Origin: JAGPCK01 sp964535575 | GTDB lineage: Bacteria > Bacteroidota > Bacteroidia > UKL13-3 | Length of the DNA: 64,000 nt | Assembly (NCBI GenBank): GCA_964535575.1 | Contig: CAZHTC010000011.1 | Coordinates: 9,807 to 73,806, forward strand | Reading direction: 5' to 3' | Shown here: positions 42,966-51,436 of the stretch, one piece after another | Numbering within the stretch: position 1 is the first letter of the stretch | How the letters are laid out: each line of letters opens with the position of its first letter | The notes under the pieces: model-generated | What the model was told of the DNA's origin: nothing | What the model saw: the letters and a program-made list of their open reading frames with translations, nothing else | Databases searched by the model: none | Program-made: the position numbers and the translations under genes

Positions 42966-44804
42966 ATGTGTGGAATTGTTGCTTATATAGGTAAGCAGGA
43001 AGCTTATCCCATCCTGATAAAAGGTCTTAAACGATTAGAATACCGCGGCTACGACAGTGCCGGAGTGGCGCTGATTGATGGCGGAATTAAAACCTATAAA
43101 AAAGCGGGGAAGGTTTCGGAACTCGAAAACTTTGTTCAGGATAAAGACACCAAAGGAAATATAGGCATTGGCCACACACGATGGGCCACACACGGAGAAC
43201 CCAACGACCGGAATGCACACCCGCACCTGTCGCAGGACGGAGGATTAGCTATTATTCACAACGGAATTATTGAAAACTATGCTTCACTCAAAGAGGAGTT
43301 GATTAAACGCGGCCACTCGTTTAAAAGCGATACCGATACCGAAGTACTCATTCACCTGATTGAAGATGTGCGAAAAAAGGCAAGTGTATCGCTTGAAGAG
43401 GCGGTGCGTATTGCCTTGTCTGAGGTGGTGGGTGCATATGCCATAGTAATTGTTTCAAAAGACGACCACAATATGCTCATTGGTGCTCGCAAAGGAAGTC
43501 CGATGGTGGTAGGCATAGGAAAAGACGGAGAATATTTTATTGCTTCCGATGCTTCGCCCATAATTGAATTTACCAAAAACGTGTATTACCTCGAGGACGG
43601 AGAGGTAGTGTATATTCAGGACGGGGAAATGGTGGTAAAAACCATCGACAACAAGGTGCGCAACCCGTATATTCAGGAACTTGAAATGAATCTGGAAGCT
43701 TTGGAAAAAGGCGGCTACGAACATTTTATGCTGAAAGAAATTTTTGAGCAGCCCCGCTCTATTATTGATAATTTCAGAGGTAGAATCCGCACCAACTCGT
43801 CACAAATTGTGATGGCGGGTATTGATCAGTTTGATCACAAGTTTAAGAACCTTAACCGCATTCTTATTGTTGGGTGTGGTACTTCGTGGCATGCCGGCTT
43901 GGTAGGCGAATACCTGCTGGAAGAGTTTACCCGAATTCCGGTGGAGATTGAATACGCCTCGGAGTTTCGCTACCGAAATCCGGTGATTAACGAAAATGAT
44001 TTTGTGATTGCAATTTCCCAATCGGGCGAAACCGCGGATACGTTAGCGGCCATTCAACTGGCTAAAGAAAAAGGAGCGACCATTTTTGGCATCTGCAATG
44101 TGGTGGGCTCATCCATTCCGCGCGCTACCCATGCCGGAGCCTACACCCATGCGGGCCCCGAAATAGGAGTGGCATCCACAAAGGCGTTTACCGCCCAGGT
44201 AACGGTGCTCACCTTAATGGCACTGAGCATTGCGCAAAAGCTTGGACATATTAACCAAACGCGCATGCAGGAATTGCTTACCGAACTGGAATCAATTCCC
44301 GAAAAAATTGAAAGAGTACTGCGCTCCAACGACTACATTAAAGGAGTAGCCGAAAAATATAAAGACGCCAAAAACTTTTTATACCTGGGACGCGGATACA
44401 ATTTTCCGGTGGCTCTTGAAGGCGCATTGAAGCTGAAAGAAATTTCCTATATACATGCCGAAGGATATCCGGCTGCCGAAATGAAACACGGCCCCATTGC
44501 GCTGATTGACGAAGAAATGCCGGTGGTGGTAGTGGCTACCAAAGACAGCATTTACGAAAAAGTAATCAGCAATATTCAGGAGGTAAAAGCACGTAAGGGA
44601 AAAATTATTGCTATTGTAACCGAAGGCGATGACAAGGTGCGTAGCATGGCCGATTTTGTAATAGAAATTCCGGAAGTGGAAGAAGCCCTTGCCCCATTGG
44701 TGGCCACCATTCCGTTGCAATTGCTGGCCTACCATATTGCGGTGATGCGCGGGTGTAATGTTGATCAGCCGCGCAACCTGGCCAAATCGGTTACGGTAGA
44801 GTAG
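42966..44804 (+). CDS. glmS: Glutamine--fructose-6-phosphate aminotransferase (isomerizing)
   Basis: The 612-residue enzyme makes glucosamine 6-phosphate from fructose 6-phosphate and glutamine, the entry to amino-sugar and cell-wall synthesis. The nucleophile is Cys after the initiator Met (MCGIVAYIG), and the glutaminase domain shows HTRWATHGEPNDRNAHPH. Two SIS domains follow with GCGTSWHAGL and AISQSGETADTLAA, then GRGYNFPVALEGALKLKEIS. The protein ends in the complete RNLAKSVTVE tail. No glmS riboswitch-like element is recognised in the 37 bases upstream. Confidence 0.98.
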   Translation: MCGIVAYIGKQEAYPILIKGLKRLEYRGYDSAGVALIDGGIKTYKKAGKVSELENFVQDKDTKGNIGIGHTRWATHGEPNDRNAHPHLSQDGGLAIIHNGIIENYASLKEELIKRGHSFKSDTDTEVLIHLIEDVRKKASVSLEEAVRIALSEVVGAYAIVIVSKDDHNMLIGARKGSPMVVGIGKDGEYFIASDASPIIEFTKNVYYLEDGEVVYIQDGEMVVKTIDNKVRNPYIQELEMNLEALEKGGYEHFMLKEIFEQPRSIIDNFRGRIRTNSSQIVMAGIDQFDHKFKNLNRILIVGCGTSWHAGLVGEYLLEEFTRIPVEIEYASEFRYRNPVINENDFVIAISQSGETADTLAAIQLAKEKGATIFGICNVVGSSIPRATHAGAYTHAGPEIGVASTKAFTAQVTVLTLMALSIAQKLGHINQTRMQELLTELESIPEKIERVLRSNDYIKGVAEKYKDAKNFLYLGRGYNFPVALEGALKLKEISYIHAEGYPAAEMKHGPIALIDEEMPVVVVATKDSIYEKVISNIQEVKARKGKIIAIVTEGDDKVRSMADFVIEIPEVEEALAPLVATIPLQLLAYHIAVMRGCNVDQPRNLAKSVTVE

Positions 44805-44827
44805 GCACTAAGCACAACCCGGGAAGC

Positions 44828-45463
44828 GTGATTTCAACCAAATACCGCTGTATTTTTGTGGCTGTTCCCAAAACGGGCTCCACCAGCATACGCAAAGTGG
44901 TGGGGTGGCCATTAAGGCACCATCAAAACCTGATGGAACTGAAGGAAGAAATACCGGTGTACACACGCCCGAACCAATCTATACTGAGGCGAATGGAATT
45001 GCTGCTGCTGCCCGGAGCAGAAAAAAAGTATATCGAAAAAATTTTTAGCTCTTATTTTAAGTTTGGCTTTGTACGCAATCCGTGGGACAGGGTAGTATCG
45101 CCGTACAACCGAAACGAAGGCATTAAAATGCGGGAGCAAATGAGTTTTGAAGAGTTTGCCGAATGGATTCAGTTAAGCAGCGATACCTGCGTGCACCCTA
45201 CACCTCACAAATCTCAGCTCGATTGGTTTAAAGACCACAGCGGCCGGGTGGTGGCCGATTATATCGGAAAATTTGAAACCATTGAAAAAGACTGGGAGTT
45301 TATCTGCAACCGGCTTCATATTTCACAACCGCTGCCTCACGAAAACCGCAACGATAAAAACCAAAGGCACTACACCGAATATTACACCAACAAAACGCAA
45401 CGCCTGATAGCCGAAAAATTCAAAGAAGATATTGACTACTTTGGGTATTCGTTTGGGAGGTGA
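44828..45463 (+). CDS. Sulfotransferase family protein
   Basis: The 211-residue protein begins with GTG at 44828 and carries the PAPS 5'-phosphosulfate loop VAVPKTGSTSIR (residues about 11-22) and the 3'-phosphate-binding region FGFVRNPWDRVVSPYNR (about residue 78). These are typical of Sulfotransfer_2 enzymes, which sulfate carbohydrates or glycolipids. It follows glmS by 23 bases and may share its transcript. The segment after its stop begins the first cassette-like insertion. Confidence 0.85.
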   Translation: MISTKYRCIFVAVPKTGSTSIRKVVGWPLRHHQNLMELKEEIPVYTRPNQSILRRMELLLLPGAEKKYIEKIFSSYFKFGFVRNPWDRVVSPYNRNEGIKMREQMSFEEFAEWIQLSSDTCVHPTPHKSQLDWFKDHSGRVVADYIGKFETIEKDWEFICNRLHISQPLPHENRNDKNQRHYTEYYTNKTQRLIAEKFKEDIDYFGYSFGR

Positions 45464-45518
45464 GACACCCTGTCGAGGAAACTCGGTAGGGCAGTCTACA
45501 CGATTAGGGGAAGCGGCA

Positions 45519-45860
45519 TCAAATACTTTGAGAAAAATTTTCGATGTCTGCAGATAATTTGTCAATGTCCTTTTGAACTATTGTCCACACAATTTTATAG
45601 TCGACACCCATGTAGTCATGCACGATACGGTTACGAAACCCAATGATTCGAAACCAGTCGATAGCAGTATGTTTGTCTTTGAACTCTTCCGGAAGTCTGT
45701 TTGCTGCTTCACCAATAATTTCAAAATTGCGGATAACAGCGTCTAATGTTTTCGAGTCCTTAATAAATGTGTCGTAAGTGAGTTCAGACGTATAGTCTTT
45801 GATTTTGCCAATAGCGTCTAAAATGTCAGCAAGTAAGAGTTTAGGATCACGTCTAGACAT
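45519..45860 (-). CDS. hepT: HepT-like HEPN toxin
   Basis: The 113-residue helical protein carries the HEPN ribonuclease motif in GFRNRIVHDYMGVD (R-x4-H-x-Y). It opens SRRDPKLLLADILDAIGKI and contains NFEIIGEAANRL, as in DUF86/HepT proteins. HepT cleaves RNA and is neutralised by MntA, which AMPylates the tyrosine of the motif; both are known for homologues. The gene overlaps mntA by 8 bases on the same strand. It sits in the small insertion between the sulfotransferase and a hairpin-type repeat. Confidence 0.93.
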   Translation of the reverse strand: MSRRDPKLLLADILDAIGKIKDYTSELTYDTFIKDSKTLDAVIRNFEIIGEAANRLPEEFKDKHTAIDWFRIIGFRNRIVHDYMGVDYKIVWTIVQKDIDKLSADIENFSQSI

Positions 45861-46143
45861 AATTAAGGTCTTGCTCTATTTGTTTTAAATATTGAGGTCT
45901 TATGCCATTTTTGGAAACAAGGTCAACTTTGATTTTAAGAAGTCGTTCCAGTTCATTAGCCAGATCAATAAATTCGACTCCAATTGGTTTTTGAAAGTCA
46001 ACCAAAATGTCGATGTCACTGTTTTCGTTTTGTTGTCCACGCCCATAAGATCCAAAGATTGCCAGAAGACTTAAGCCGTACTTGTCAGTCAGTCGTTGCT
46101 TATTATTTTTAAGAGTGTCTTGTATGTCTGTCAAACTTGTCAT
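45853..46143 (-). CDS. mntA: MntA-like minimal nucleotidyltransferase antitoxin
   Basis: The 96-residue protein from the ATG at 46143 contains the polymerase-beta-type nucleotidyltransferase motif GSYGRGQQNENSDIDILVDF, a full GS-x10-DxD. MntA homologues transfer AMP to the HepT tyrosine, so it is the antitoxin of the pair. The frame remains open to 46248, but those residues run through part of the repeat and resemble no family. The gene begins about 42 bases after the repeat core at 46194, as in the array further right. Confidence 0.92.
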   Translation of the reverse strand: MTSLTDIQDTLKNNKQRLTDKYGLSLLAIFGSYGRGQQNENSDIDILVDFQKPIGVEFIDLANELERLLKIKVDLVSKNGIRPQYLKQIEQDLNYV

Positions 46144-46184
46144 AGTACAAATATATAAAAGTATAACGAAACGCTGAAATGCCA

Positions 46185-46356
46185 TTTCCCCAACGTTAGA
46201 ACCCCGTATTGGGCGGGATGGATGTGAAACACCTGTTATAAATTTCAAAGGTAAAACTTGTGAAAGGAAACCAAAAAAGCAAAGAAAAAGAATCCTTAGT
46301 CACAGACTATGGATAGCTGGGGAAAAGTAGTGCAACAGCTACCCGTGTTAGTAGCA
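46185..46356. repeat. attC-like repeat A (outlying copy)
   Basis: Bounded by CAAC (46191-46194) and GTTA (46347-46350), about 160 bases. After the left core it reads GTTAGAACCCCGTATTGGGC, which aligns with the left parts of repeats C and D. The block GGTGTGAAA, then AACTTGTGAAA and GAAACC, is shared with both. Its right end, GTGCAACAGCTACCCGTGTT, matches repeat F (GTGCAACGGCTACCCTTGTT). It separates mntA-hepT from the 161-residue gene. Confidence 0.75.
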
Positions 46357-46365
46357 TTCTTTAAA

Positions 46366-46851
46366 TTACCAAAAATGATATACAATTCTCAAGTTTTCGG
46401 GATCATCCGTCAGTTGTTTTAGTTTAGGGACAAACTCATTTAAAAACTCTTTGCACTTCTCCCGGTAACTAATTTTGACACCCTTGTCATTAGAAGTTTC
46501 TTTCCATAAAACTTGTTTATCCCAATGCGGATAATCAAGTATTTCCTTCAAGGTAACCCAACTGGGATACCACCATCCATAAGGGTCTTTTTTATAGGGA
46601 ATGGTCGCATATTGTTGGCTCTTGTCTGCATCGTTTGGAATTCCTCTCGGTTCGACAATTGAAATAAAGCTAGCTGTAGTCGTGTCGTCCAAAATATCAT
46701 AGTCCTCTTTCGAATTAGCAAGAATACAATACAGGACGTAGTTTCTTTTCAATCCTTCTTCGTTCCCCATAATGTCATTATCCCAACCAATAAACTCCCA
46801 ACCTTTTTCCTCAGAAAATTTTTCTACTGCTATACTAACATCTACCCCCAT
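46366..46851 (-). CDS. Uncharacterised protein resembling phage MGCDIH-type hypothetical proteins
   Basis: The 161-residue protein begins MGVDVSIAVEKFSEEKGWEF, then KRNYVLYCILANSKED, EPRGIPNDADKSQ and PSWVTLKEILDYPHWD. The order of an MGxDh start, RNYxLFxxLA, PRGxPxD and SWxTLxEL resembles a family of unknown function often found on phages and plasmids. That similarity is from memory of the pattern and is not verified. The stop is 16 bases from the right core of repeat A, so it occupies a cassette-like position. No signal peptide or membrane segment is seen. Confidence 0.75.
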   Translation of the reverse strand: MGVDVSIAVEKFSEEKGWEFIGWDNDIMGNEEGLKRNYVLYCILANSKEDYDILDDTTTASFISIVEPRGIPNDADKSQQYATIPYKKDPYGWWYPSWVTLKEILDYPHWDKQVLWKETSNDKGVKISYREKCKEFLNEFVPKLKQLTDDPENLRIVYHFW

Positions 46852-46967
46852 AGGATTGTTATCGTTTCATATTAGCGCTGACTTTATTTTGTCCAAGTCA
46901 ACATAGTTTCTTTGTTCTTGTTTTATTCGTTCTGTAAAGATACTAAAAAACGTTACCCGCCTTACTG

Positions 46968-47375
46968 CTATTTCCTTTCCTGACACAACTCAACCAACAC
47001 TCCATTAGTGCTTTTGGGGTGTAAAAAAACAATCAGTTTATTATCGGCACCGGTTTTGGGTGTTTCGTTTATAAACAGAAACCCTTCTGCTTTTAATCGG
47101 GCTATCTCGGCATCAATATCGGCCACATCAAAAGCCACATGGTGCAGGCCTTCTCCTTTTTTCTCAATGAACCTGGCAATGGCGCTATCGGGAGAGGTGG
47201 CCTGCAGCAGCTCTACCTTGCTTTCTCCTGTGCTAAAAAAGGCGGTTTTAACGTGTTCTGAAGCGACTTCTTCTTCTTTGTAACACGGGGCACCCAGCAG
47301 GGTGGCAAACAGTTTTTTAGAAGCCTCAAGGTCTTTTACGGCTATGCCCAAATGTTCAATTTTACGCAGGTTCAT
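46968..47375 (-). CDS. mce: Methylmalonyl-CoA epimerase
   Basis: The 135-residue glyoxalase-fold enzyme interconverts the R and S epimers of methylmalonyl-CoA in propionate metabolism. It opens KIEHLGIAVKDLEASKKLF with the metal His, then KVELLQATSPDSAIARF, GEGLHHVAFDVADID and LVELCQ with the terminal Glu ligand. Length and motifs are complete. It marks the return to conserved genes after the small insertion; the 116 bases between it and the 161-residue gene are AT-rich and include AACGTTACCCGCC, perhaps a decayed repeat end. Confidence 0.95.
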   Translation of the reverse strand: MNLRKIEHLGIAVKDLEASKKLFATLLGAPCYKEEEVASEHVKTAFFSTGESKVELLQATSPDSAIARFIEKKGEGLHHVAFDVADIDAEIARLKAEGFLFINETPKTGADNKLIVFLHPKSTNGVLVELCQERK

Positions 47376-47438
47376 AGAGCAAAGTAACGTTAAATTGATA
47401 AAATGAAACAGAAACCCGCATGTTATTTAGAATTATTC

Positions 47439-47446
47439 TATCTTTG
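47439..47446 (+). promoter_or_regulatory. Candidate Bacteroidota -7 box
   Basis: TATCTTTG matches TAnnTTTG and lies 25 bases before the IscA-type gene, in the divergent gap with mce. No -33 element is evident. Confidence 0.4.
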
Positions 47447-47471
47447 TGCCCACGTTTGGTAGCGATACACC

Positions 47472-47798
47472 ATGATTACAGTAACAGAAAAAGCAAAACA
47501 CCGGTTAATAGATCTTCGCAGAGAGTCGAATTACGATGAGCAGTATTTTTTACGGGTTTCGGTGAAAAGCGGAGGCTGCTCGGGATTGTCGTACGATTTG
47601 AATTTTGACAAGGAGCTGAAAGCCGGTGATCAGGAGTTTAACCCCGAGGGGGTAAAAGTGGTGGTGGATATGCGCAGCATGTTATACCTTTTCGGTTCGG
47701 AACTCGATTTTTCTGACGGACTCAACGGAAAGGGTTTTGCTTTTTCCAATCCCAATGCCAGCCGCACGTGCAGTTGCGGAGAAAGTTTTTCGGTTTAA
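47472..47798 (+). CDS. IscA/HesB-type iron-sulfur cluster assembly protein
   Basis: The 108-residue A-type carrier has the three conserved cysteines: one in KSGGCSGLSYDL (about residue 35) and two in RTCSCGESF at the C-terminus. It holds or transfers Fe-S clusters to target apoproteins. The length and layout are standard. It has its own candidate promoter and converges with the following 197-residue gene, 7 bases away. Confidence 0.95.
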   Translation: MITVTEKAKHRLIDLRRESNYDEQYFLRVSVKSGGCSGLSYDLNFDKELKAGDQEFNPEGVKVVVDMRSMLYLFGSELDFSDGLNGKGFAFSNPNASRTCSCGESFSV

Positions 47799-47805
47799 AA
47801 ACCGC

Positions 47806-48399
47806 TTACGCAGGCAACCTGCGGCTCAATACTTCTTTTACTTTCAGATAAAATTGCTGGGGGGCTAATTTCCGCCAGTGCAAATCGTCAAGCTCCCCGC
47901 CAAAGTTGAGGTAATAATCGAGGTTGTGGTGTTTAAACTCTTCCAGCACGTGCTCCTGAAAATTGATGGCGGCTATCCATCCGTCCTCCACGTCCTGAAA
48001 CCATTCTTCGTAGTAGCTGTCGTCTGAGCTGTGAAAGTTGAGTACGTTTTCGCCAATCAGAATAAATTTATTTATCCCTTCGTCCATCAGCAGTTCGGCC
48101 ACATCGCGTTTAAGCATCATCACATCATTGTTAATGGCATCATTCCATTCGCCTATCAACTCAAAAATGGTGTATCCTTCTTCGTAATCGGTAAATAAAA
48201 TTTTAAGGTAAAGCGTGTTCGATCCTATGTCGTCCCACTGTGGATGTAGCAGGTAATTGTACACCTGATTGGTGTATTCAAATTCGCTGTATTCGCGTTC
48301 GAAAAAAGGCGAATCGGGGTCTTCCTCGGCCCGGTACAAATGCCTCCAGTTAAAATGCGGTTCAATATTGTGCACCGTCAAAATTAACAGAATTTCCAC
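47806..48399 (-). CDS. Conserved hypothetical protein rich in acidic and aromatic residues
   Basis: The 197-residue soluble protein begins at a GTG (48399), with EILLILTVHNIEPHFNWRHL and FEREYSEFEYTNQVYNYLLHP. It is acidic, with several short helices and strands, and has no signal peptide or membrane span. I recognise it only as a hypothetical type seen in Bacteroidota, not as a family with a function. It is convergent with the IscA-type gene and divergent from the sulfatase-like gene. Confidence 0.8.
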   Translation of the reverse strand: MEILLILTVHNIEPHFNWRHLYRAEEDPDSPFFEREYSEFEYTNQVYNYLLHPQWDDIGSNTLYLKILFTDYEEGYTIFELIGEWNDAINNDVMMLKRDVAELLMDEGINKFILIGENVLNFHSSDDSYYEEWFQDVEDGWIAAINFQEHVLEEFKHHNLDYYLNFGGELDDLHWRKLAPQQFYLKVKEVLSRRLPA

Positions 48400-48468
48400 A
48401 GTAAATAAAGTTATGACCCGCTAAACATATCTCTTTGTTTTAGTATTATTGCTTACTCGTTACCACCC

Positions 48469-50451
48469 ATGCTTCGCAAATTTTTCAGAAAGCTGTTTCA
48501 TTTTTTACCGGCACCGGTTCAGTTCATTCTGCTGGTTTATGTGCGCGGACTTATTATTTTCTCTCTGTTCAGAGTAGTGTTTTTTGTGACCTCTCTGAGC
48601 CTGATGGAAGACATGATATTGAAAGCAAAAATTTTATTTAACTGGTGGGGTTTTGAAAAAGGCGTATTGTTCGACTCGGTGGTGAGTTGCTATTTGCTTG
48701 CACTTCCGGCTCTTGTTTTAACCGTGGCGTGGGTGGCAGGGTATAGTAACACAGCTAAGCTTTACCGCGTTTCGTGGTATTACCTGGTGGTGATGTATTC
48801 GCTGGCGTTTTTTACCTGTGCAGCCGATATACCGTATTTTCATTACAACTTTTCGCGCCTCACGGCAGCCGTATTTAACTGGATGGGCACACCCGGTTTT
48901 GTGGTGAGCATGATTGTGCAGGAGCCAAGTTACTTTATTTACTTTTTTCTTTTTGTGGCCCTGTTGTGGGTATTTGTGCGGGTTACCAAAAAAAGAATTC
49001 AGCCCTTTTTTCATCACGAATCAGGCAAAGTTGCGCTAGCCCGCACGCCTTTGTTTTATGCCAAGCGCATATCGGTGGCCTTGTTGTTTTTGTTTGTGGT
49101 GTTTATGGGGATACGTGGTCGCAAGCAGGCCCCCATTCGCATTGAAAATGCATTTGTGTGCAACTATGCTTTTCCCAACCAGCTTGGATTAAATCCGGTG
49201 TTTACCTTAATGGTAAGCTACTTTGATAAAATTGTTTTGATAAACGAACAGGAAGCCATCGCCAATGTGCGCACTTTTTTTGGTACGCAGCATTCGGGTT
49301 ATGAATCGCCTGTGGCGCGCAAAATGATGTACGAAGGAGAGCCCGTAAAAAAGAACGTGGTGCTGGTGCTTATGGAAAGCATGTCGGCCAACAAAATGGG
49401 GCGCTACGGAAACAAACTTAACCTTACACCTACCCTGGATAGTCTGGCAAAAATATCCCTGTGTTTTGACCAGATTTTCTCGGCAGGCAAACATACCTAC
49501 AATGGCATTTATGGAACCCTGTTTTCATATCCGGCATTTATGCGCGAACATTCCATGAGTGTGTTAAAGGTTCCGTACTACAGCGGATTTCCGTGGGTGA
49601 TGAAACAATACGGATACACCAATACGTATTTTACCACACACTTCGAAATGTTTGACAATGCCGGAGGGTTTCTTTCCAAAAATTATTTCGACCGCATCAT
49701 TGCGCAAAAAGATTATCCCAAAAGCAAAGCACATTCTATTTTCGGGGTGCCCGATCATTATATGTTTGAGTTTTCTATACCTAAAATAAGGGAGGTATCG
49801 CAACAGGGAAAACCATTTTTTGTAACCATGCTTACCACCAGCGACCACGGCCCGTATGTATTGCCTAAGAACATAAAGTTTACTCCTAAGCCCGGAGCCA
49901 TTCAAACCCAAATTGTAGAATATGCCGATTGGTCCATAAGGCATTTTTTGGAACTGGCCCAAAAAGAAGCATGGTACAGCAACACGGTATTTATTTTTAT
50001 TGCCGATCATGGCGGAGTAGTGGGCACTTCTCCTTACGATATGCCGCTGAGTTACCACCACGTTCCGCTGATTATTTTTTCTCCAGACACTTCGTTTATA
50101 AAACCACAGGCTTATGATATGACGGGCGGACAAATTGATGTTTTCCCGACTGTGATGGGATTGCTAAAACTAAGTTATGTAAACAATACCTTCGGCATTG
50201 ATTTGCTCAGGGAAAAACGGCCATACATTATGTTTTCGGCCGATGATAAAATTGGTTGCATAAACCACCATCGTTTTTATGAATGGAGGCAGCATGGCGA
50301 AGAATCGTTTTATGACTATACAACCAACAACCCCGAAAACTATTTCACTGCCGAACGGGCAAAAGCCGACAGCATGAAAACCTATGCCATGAGCATGATA
50401 CAATGCAGCAAGTGGATGGTGGAGCATAACCTGTGCGGACCATTACGGTAA
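48469..50451 (+). CDS. LTA synthase-like membrane sulfatase/phosphotransferase (alkaline phosphatase superfamily)
   Basis: The 660-residue protein has about five N-terminal membrane segments (residues 15-210) and a large extracytoplasmic catalytic domain. KNVVLVLMESMSANKMGRYG gives the metal-binding Glu, FSAGKHTYNGIYGTLFSYP the likely Thr nucleophile, FFVTMLTTSDHGPYVLP a metal-binding segment, and FIFIADHGGVVG the Asp-His metal pair. Homologues transfer glycerophosphate or phosphoethanolamine to surface polymers. The substrate here is unknown. It is divergent from the hypothetical gene. Confidence 0.93.
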   Translation: MLRKFFRKLFHFLPAPVQFILLVYVRGLIIFSLFRVVFFVTSLSLMEDMILKAKILFNWWGFEKGVLFDSVVSCYLLALPALVLTVAWVAGYSNTAKLYRVSWYYLVVMYSLAFFTCAADIPYFHYNFSRLTAAVFNWMGTPGFVVSMIVQEPSYFIYFFLFVALLWVFVRVTKKRIQPFFHHESGKVALARTPLFYAKRISVALLFLFVVFMGIRGRKQAPIRIENAFVCNYAFPNQLGLNPVFTLMVSYFDKIVLINEQEAIANVRTFFGTQHSGYESPVARKMMYEGEPVKKNVVLVLMESMSANKMGRYGNKLNLTPTLDSLAKISLCFDQIFSAGKHTYNGIYGTLFSYPAFMREHSMSVLKVPYYSGFPWVMKQYGYTNTYFTTHFEMFDNAGGFLSKNYFDRIIAQKDYPKSKAHSIFGVPDHYMFEFSIPKIREVSQQGKPFFVTMLTTSDHGPYVLPKNIKFTPKPGAIQTQIVEYADWSIRHFLELAQKEAWYSNTVFIFIADHGGVVGTSPYDMPLSYHHVPLIIFSPDTSFIKPQAYDMTGGQIDVFPTVMGLLKLSYVNNTFGIDLLREKRPYIMFSADDKIGCINHHRFYEWRQHGEESFYDYTTNNPENYFTAERAKADSMKTYAMSMIQCSKWMVEHNLCGPLR

Positions 50452-50491
50452 AGAAGTCGGTGCCCGAACATAAAGTTGATAACAAAACATT

Positions 50492-50499
50492 TATATTTG
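50492..50499 (+). promoter_or_regulatory. Candidate Bacteroidota -7 box
   Basis: TATATTTG matches TAnnTTTG and is 22 bases before the deacetylase ATG. A TTG at 50476-50478 is only 13 bases upstream, too close for the usual spacing. Confidence 0.4.
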
Positions 50500-50521
50500 T
50501 ATAAATTAAAACATTGTTGCC

Positions 50522-51421
50522 ATGAAAGTATGCTTGCAAAAAAAGATTTGTGCCCTAGCTTTCTCTATGTTGTTATTTATCTTTTCCGGATGTTCGCAGA
50601 CCGGAGAAAATCAAGTAACAGTGGATGATACCGAAGTCCCAACAAACAGCATGAAAAATCATGTGTGCAGTCCTGCTGAAGTACAGGACCAAACCAAACA
50701 AACTGCCGGAAGCGGGTTTAAAATTCTCATTCTGATGTACCATAACATCGTTACCGGGATTCCAACGAGTGAATACGACCGCAAAAAAAGTGATTTTGAA
50801 AATGATTTAAAATTTCTAAAAAGCAAAAATTACCAGTTTATCAGCTTCGAAGACTTATTAAAAATAAAAGCCGGGCAAATGCAGCTCACTTCCAACGCCA
50901 TTATCTTGTCATTTGACGATGGATATGCTTCATGGTACACCAAGGCTTTTCCTTTGTTAAAAAAGCACAACTTACCCGCCACTTTCTTTATTGTACCGGA
51001 GTGGATTGGCACACCTAATTATATGAAATGGCCTGAAGTGTGGAATATAAGAAGTTACAAAAACACACAAAATCAGAGTTTGTTCTCTATCCATTCACAT
51101 ACCGCCTCTCATCCCTTCCTGAAAAAATGGGGAGAAGGAAAAGATCCTGCTATTTGGCAAAATTTCTTAAACCTGCAACTGGGAGAATCGCGTGATTGGA
51201 TAGTGGACATTACCCAACAACCTTCCCTGTTTCTTGCGCTTCCGTATGGTGATGGCGCTGGCGATAGCACCATTATTGCCACAGCCAAAAGTAAAGGCTA
51301 CGATGGTATCAGAACCTCGGTGCGTGCTTCTTTTACAGAAGATAATATTGATTTGTTTAACCTGCCGAGTGTAGTGATTCTCTCTACAGCCAAGATAAAT
51401 ACGGTTGAGAACTATTTTTAA
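50522..51421 (+). CDS. Polysaccharide deacetylase lipoprotein (CE4/NodB fold)
   Basis: The 299-residue protein has a lipoprotein signal (ALAFSMLLFIFSGC). The catalytic domain shows ILMYHNIV, LSFDDGYASWYTKAFPLL (the motif 1 Asp pair), LPATFFIVPEWIG and SIHSHTASHPFL (HxxTxxH-type motif 2). CE4 enzymes remove N-acetyl groups from chitin- or poly-GlcNAc-like polymers. It is on the same strand as the LTA-synthase-like gene and 70 bases behind it, and both may act on surface polymers. It converges with a T9SS protein gene. Confidence 0.92.
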   Translation: MKVCLQKKICALAFSMLLFIFSGCSQTGENQVTVDDTEVPTNSMKNHVCSPAEVQDQTKQTAGSGFKILILMYHNIVTGIPTSEYDRKKSDFENDLKFLKSKNYQFISFEDLLKIKAGQMQLTSNAIILSFDDGYASWYTKAFPLLKKHNLPATFFIVPEWIGTPNYMKWPEVWNIRSYKNTQNQSLFSIHSHTASHPFLKKWGEGKDPAIWQNFLNLQLGESRDWIVDITQQPSLFLALPYGDGAGDSTIIATAKSKGYDGIRTSVRASFTEDNIDLFNLPSVVILSTAKINTVENYF

Positions 51422-51436
51422 TTCCGGTATCGCCAA

